A stretch of DNA of 64,000 nucleotides from Temnopleurus reevesii (taxonomy: Eukaryota > Echinodermata > Echinoidea > Temnopleuroida > Temnopleuridae): assembly GCA_036244855.1 (NCBI GenBank), contig BQKZ01000267.1, forward strand, positions 82,845 to 146,844, given 5' to 3'. The position numbers were made by a program, and so were the translations under genes. Positions 62,647-64,000 of this stretch are shown here, in pieces. Each line of letters begins with the position of its first letter. Positions within the stretch are counted from its first letter, which is position 1. The notes below the pieces were generated by a model. It was not told the origin of the DNA. It saw nothing but the letters and a program-made list of their open reading frames with translations, and made no database searches.

Positions 62647-62648
<2 letters not shown>
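54747..62648 (+). other. probable intron or intergenic sequence
   Basis: About 7.9 kb without a supported gene. ORFs are at most 83 codons. Three deserve mention. The frame 59,127-59,378 is crossed by TTTTTGTTTTGCAG at 59,159-59,172 but has no donor. A real-ATG minus-strand frame at 61,166-61,411 of 81 codons (starts MCKVRPPLP) lies in a GC-richer patch. TTAAAGGGACACTTAGGC near 56,655 resembles a MITE end but has no partner. Confidence 0.4.

Positions 62649-62679
<31 letters not shown>
62649..62679. repeat. (TA)n microsatellite
   Basis: About 30 bp of AT dinucleotides. Confidence 0.95.
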
Positions 62680-62682
<3 letters not shown>

Positions 62683-63886
62683 TTCTATCTGTTAGCTACA
62701 TAACAAATTATAAGAAAGGGCATATGAATAAATTACAGATTGAAAAAAAGAAATCTCATTGGCTTATTCTCTCAACTTTTCAAGAATTCCTGTGGAATTC
62801 CTTTTGAATATTTCATTGATGTATGTACTGGGTGTTGCAATTTTCCCCGTAGATTGAAGATCACACACAATAGACATTGAAAGATATCAAATCGATCTGT
62901 GAAACTATATATTCTGGTGGAAACCGACTTGTCATGTCCACTACCACAAGAATGCAGTTGCACTTTTGATCAAAGCGATGACCTTTCTGGGACAGTACAC
63001 ACATCGTCTGCTAATCATTTATTACGATCCTGATTTGGTGAATGGGCAGGTAGATTAGATGGGGATTCACACAGCAGGGATTCTTTCATCATTCTATTTC
63101 AATCATTTTATCTATCTGGAGATATCGGTTTGTCAATTCTTGGGTCATCTTGGTCTCTTATTATTAACTTGGGCCAGATCTATGTTTTCCTTTTAGATAT
63201 CTCATTATGGAAAATGAATATTTTGGAAAAGAGTCAGAATGTGTTTCTTTCTCAAGAAGTTATGATTATTTGGCATCAAGTTACCATTTTTATGGTACAG
63301 TTGAACCGAGGAGTCCTTTGACATAGTATGTGGAATATCAGAACTTGTTGTTTCGTCCTAGTTCATTGCTGATTGAATGGAAAAAATATTGTTTAATTTA
63401 GATTTGAAGACGATATGTTTCATTTTATACATTACATGCTAACCTCTGCCTTTTCAATTTTACAACTTCTGGGCTTTCATTTTCATTCCTTATTCTACTC
63501 TCAGGCAAATTCACAGCAGTAAGCCCTACATTGCTCTGTATGAAAATGTAGTATACCACATGAAGTAAACAGCCTTTTGTATCGAACAATGGGATGTGTC
63601 CAGTTTAGTAACCGTTTGTGATATCAAATAATGCTGCGTGAACTATCTTTTGATCCAATGGGTTTGGATAAAATGTGTTGTTTGTTAGCACATTCTGTGC
63701 CTGACACGTACTGAATGCAAGCATTCATTCCATGACAGTTCGGAGAATGTGCTACACAATGTTCGAAATCCGCACAATAATGCACTTTAACAGTTTTTGT
63801 GCTGCTCTCTGTCACATTTTTCTCACATTTTTGTTTCCATTATCTCTTTCATTACATTTTCAATCTTCTTTATCTTTGTGTGTTTG
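62680..63886 (+). other. probable intron or intergenic sequence
   Basis: AT-rich unique DNA with only 63-codon frames on either strand. Nothing recognised. Confidence 0.4.
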
Positions 63887-63960
63887 ACTGGCTCTCTCTA
63901 TCTATCTCTGGCCCTCTCTCTCTCTCTTTTCTCCGTCCATCCAGCTCTCTCCTTCTCCTC
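63887..63960. repeat. CT-rich low-complexity tract
   Basis: CTCTCTCTATCTATCTCTGG followed by CCCTCTCTCTCTCTCTTTTC and further pyrimidine-rich sequence to near the window end. Confidence 0.9.
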
Positions 63961-64000
63961 CTGTGTTGTCATTGCAAGGCTGTCCTTGTTCAGGTGTTCC

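Overview
The window looks like nuclear DNA from an animal, most likely a marine invertebrate deuterostome such as a sea urchin or a relative. It is AT-rich, dense in microsatellites and foldback elements, and has no compact gene array. It carries a tRNA-derived SINE with an AAGCGCTATATAAA-type tail and an (ATT)n end, plus MITE-like elements. The species assignment is inferred from texture, not from a recognised gene. No rRNA, CRISPR or operon-like structure was seen, and no intact tRNA gene.

Left part (about 1-19,600) is intergenic and repeat-rich. It opens with a 38-bp tandem array carrying CACGTG and GATAAG in nearly every unit. After a largely unique stretch come (GA)n and (CA)n tracts and a nested cluster of hairpin elements (5,871-6,502). 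These are followed by weak candidate exons (about 7.67-8.27 kb), a 47-bp tandem array joined to a CpG-rich block (10.47-11.02 kb), a (TAC)n tract with an exact 111-bp higher-order period (11.29-11.84 kb), a foldback element (12.6-12.9 kb), a palindromic triplet-repeat block (13.51-14.10 kb) and a TATA/Kozak/donor combination that may be a small first exon (14.54-14.66 kb). Two perfect TGACGTCA palindromes lie at 16.98 and 17.21 kb.

Centre (about 19,660-20,700) holds the best gene evidence: a CpG-containing, TATA-less promoter-like segment with three CCAAT boxes and a GC box, then a first coding exon (20,071-20,314). It encodes a signal peptide and an acidic segment and ends at a consensus donor in phase 1. 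The gene should run to the right.

Right part (about 20,700-64,000) has few microsatellites and mostly short chance ORFs, as expected for one or more long introns. Inside it are a 74-nt exon candidate (23,676-23,749) with phases compatible with exon 1, a more doubtful exon (26,690-26,886), and a terminal-exon candidate (46,818-46,919). Exons 20,071, 23,676 and 46,818 can be chained in frame into a 139-residue secreted protein, but this is only a hypothesis. Mobile DNA here includes a 512-bp TTAA-flanked MITE (27,080-27,591), a 178-bp TA-flanked MITE (47,953-48,130), a minus-strand SINE (48,849-49,141) and two copies of an unnamed dispersed repeat (42.8 and 50.3 kb). A decayed satellite of about 380-bp dimeric units fills 29.3-30.5 kb.

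No protein family was recognised with confidence; most ORFs are chance frames or readings of simple repeats.
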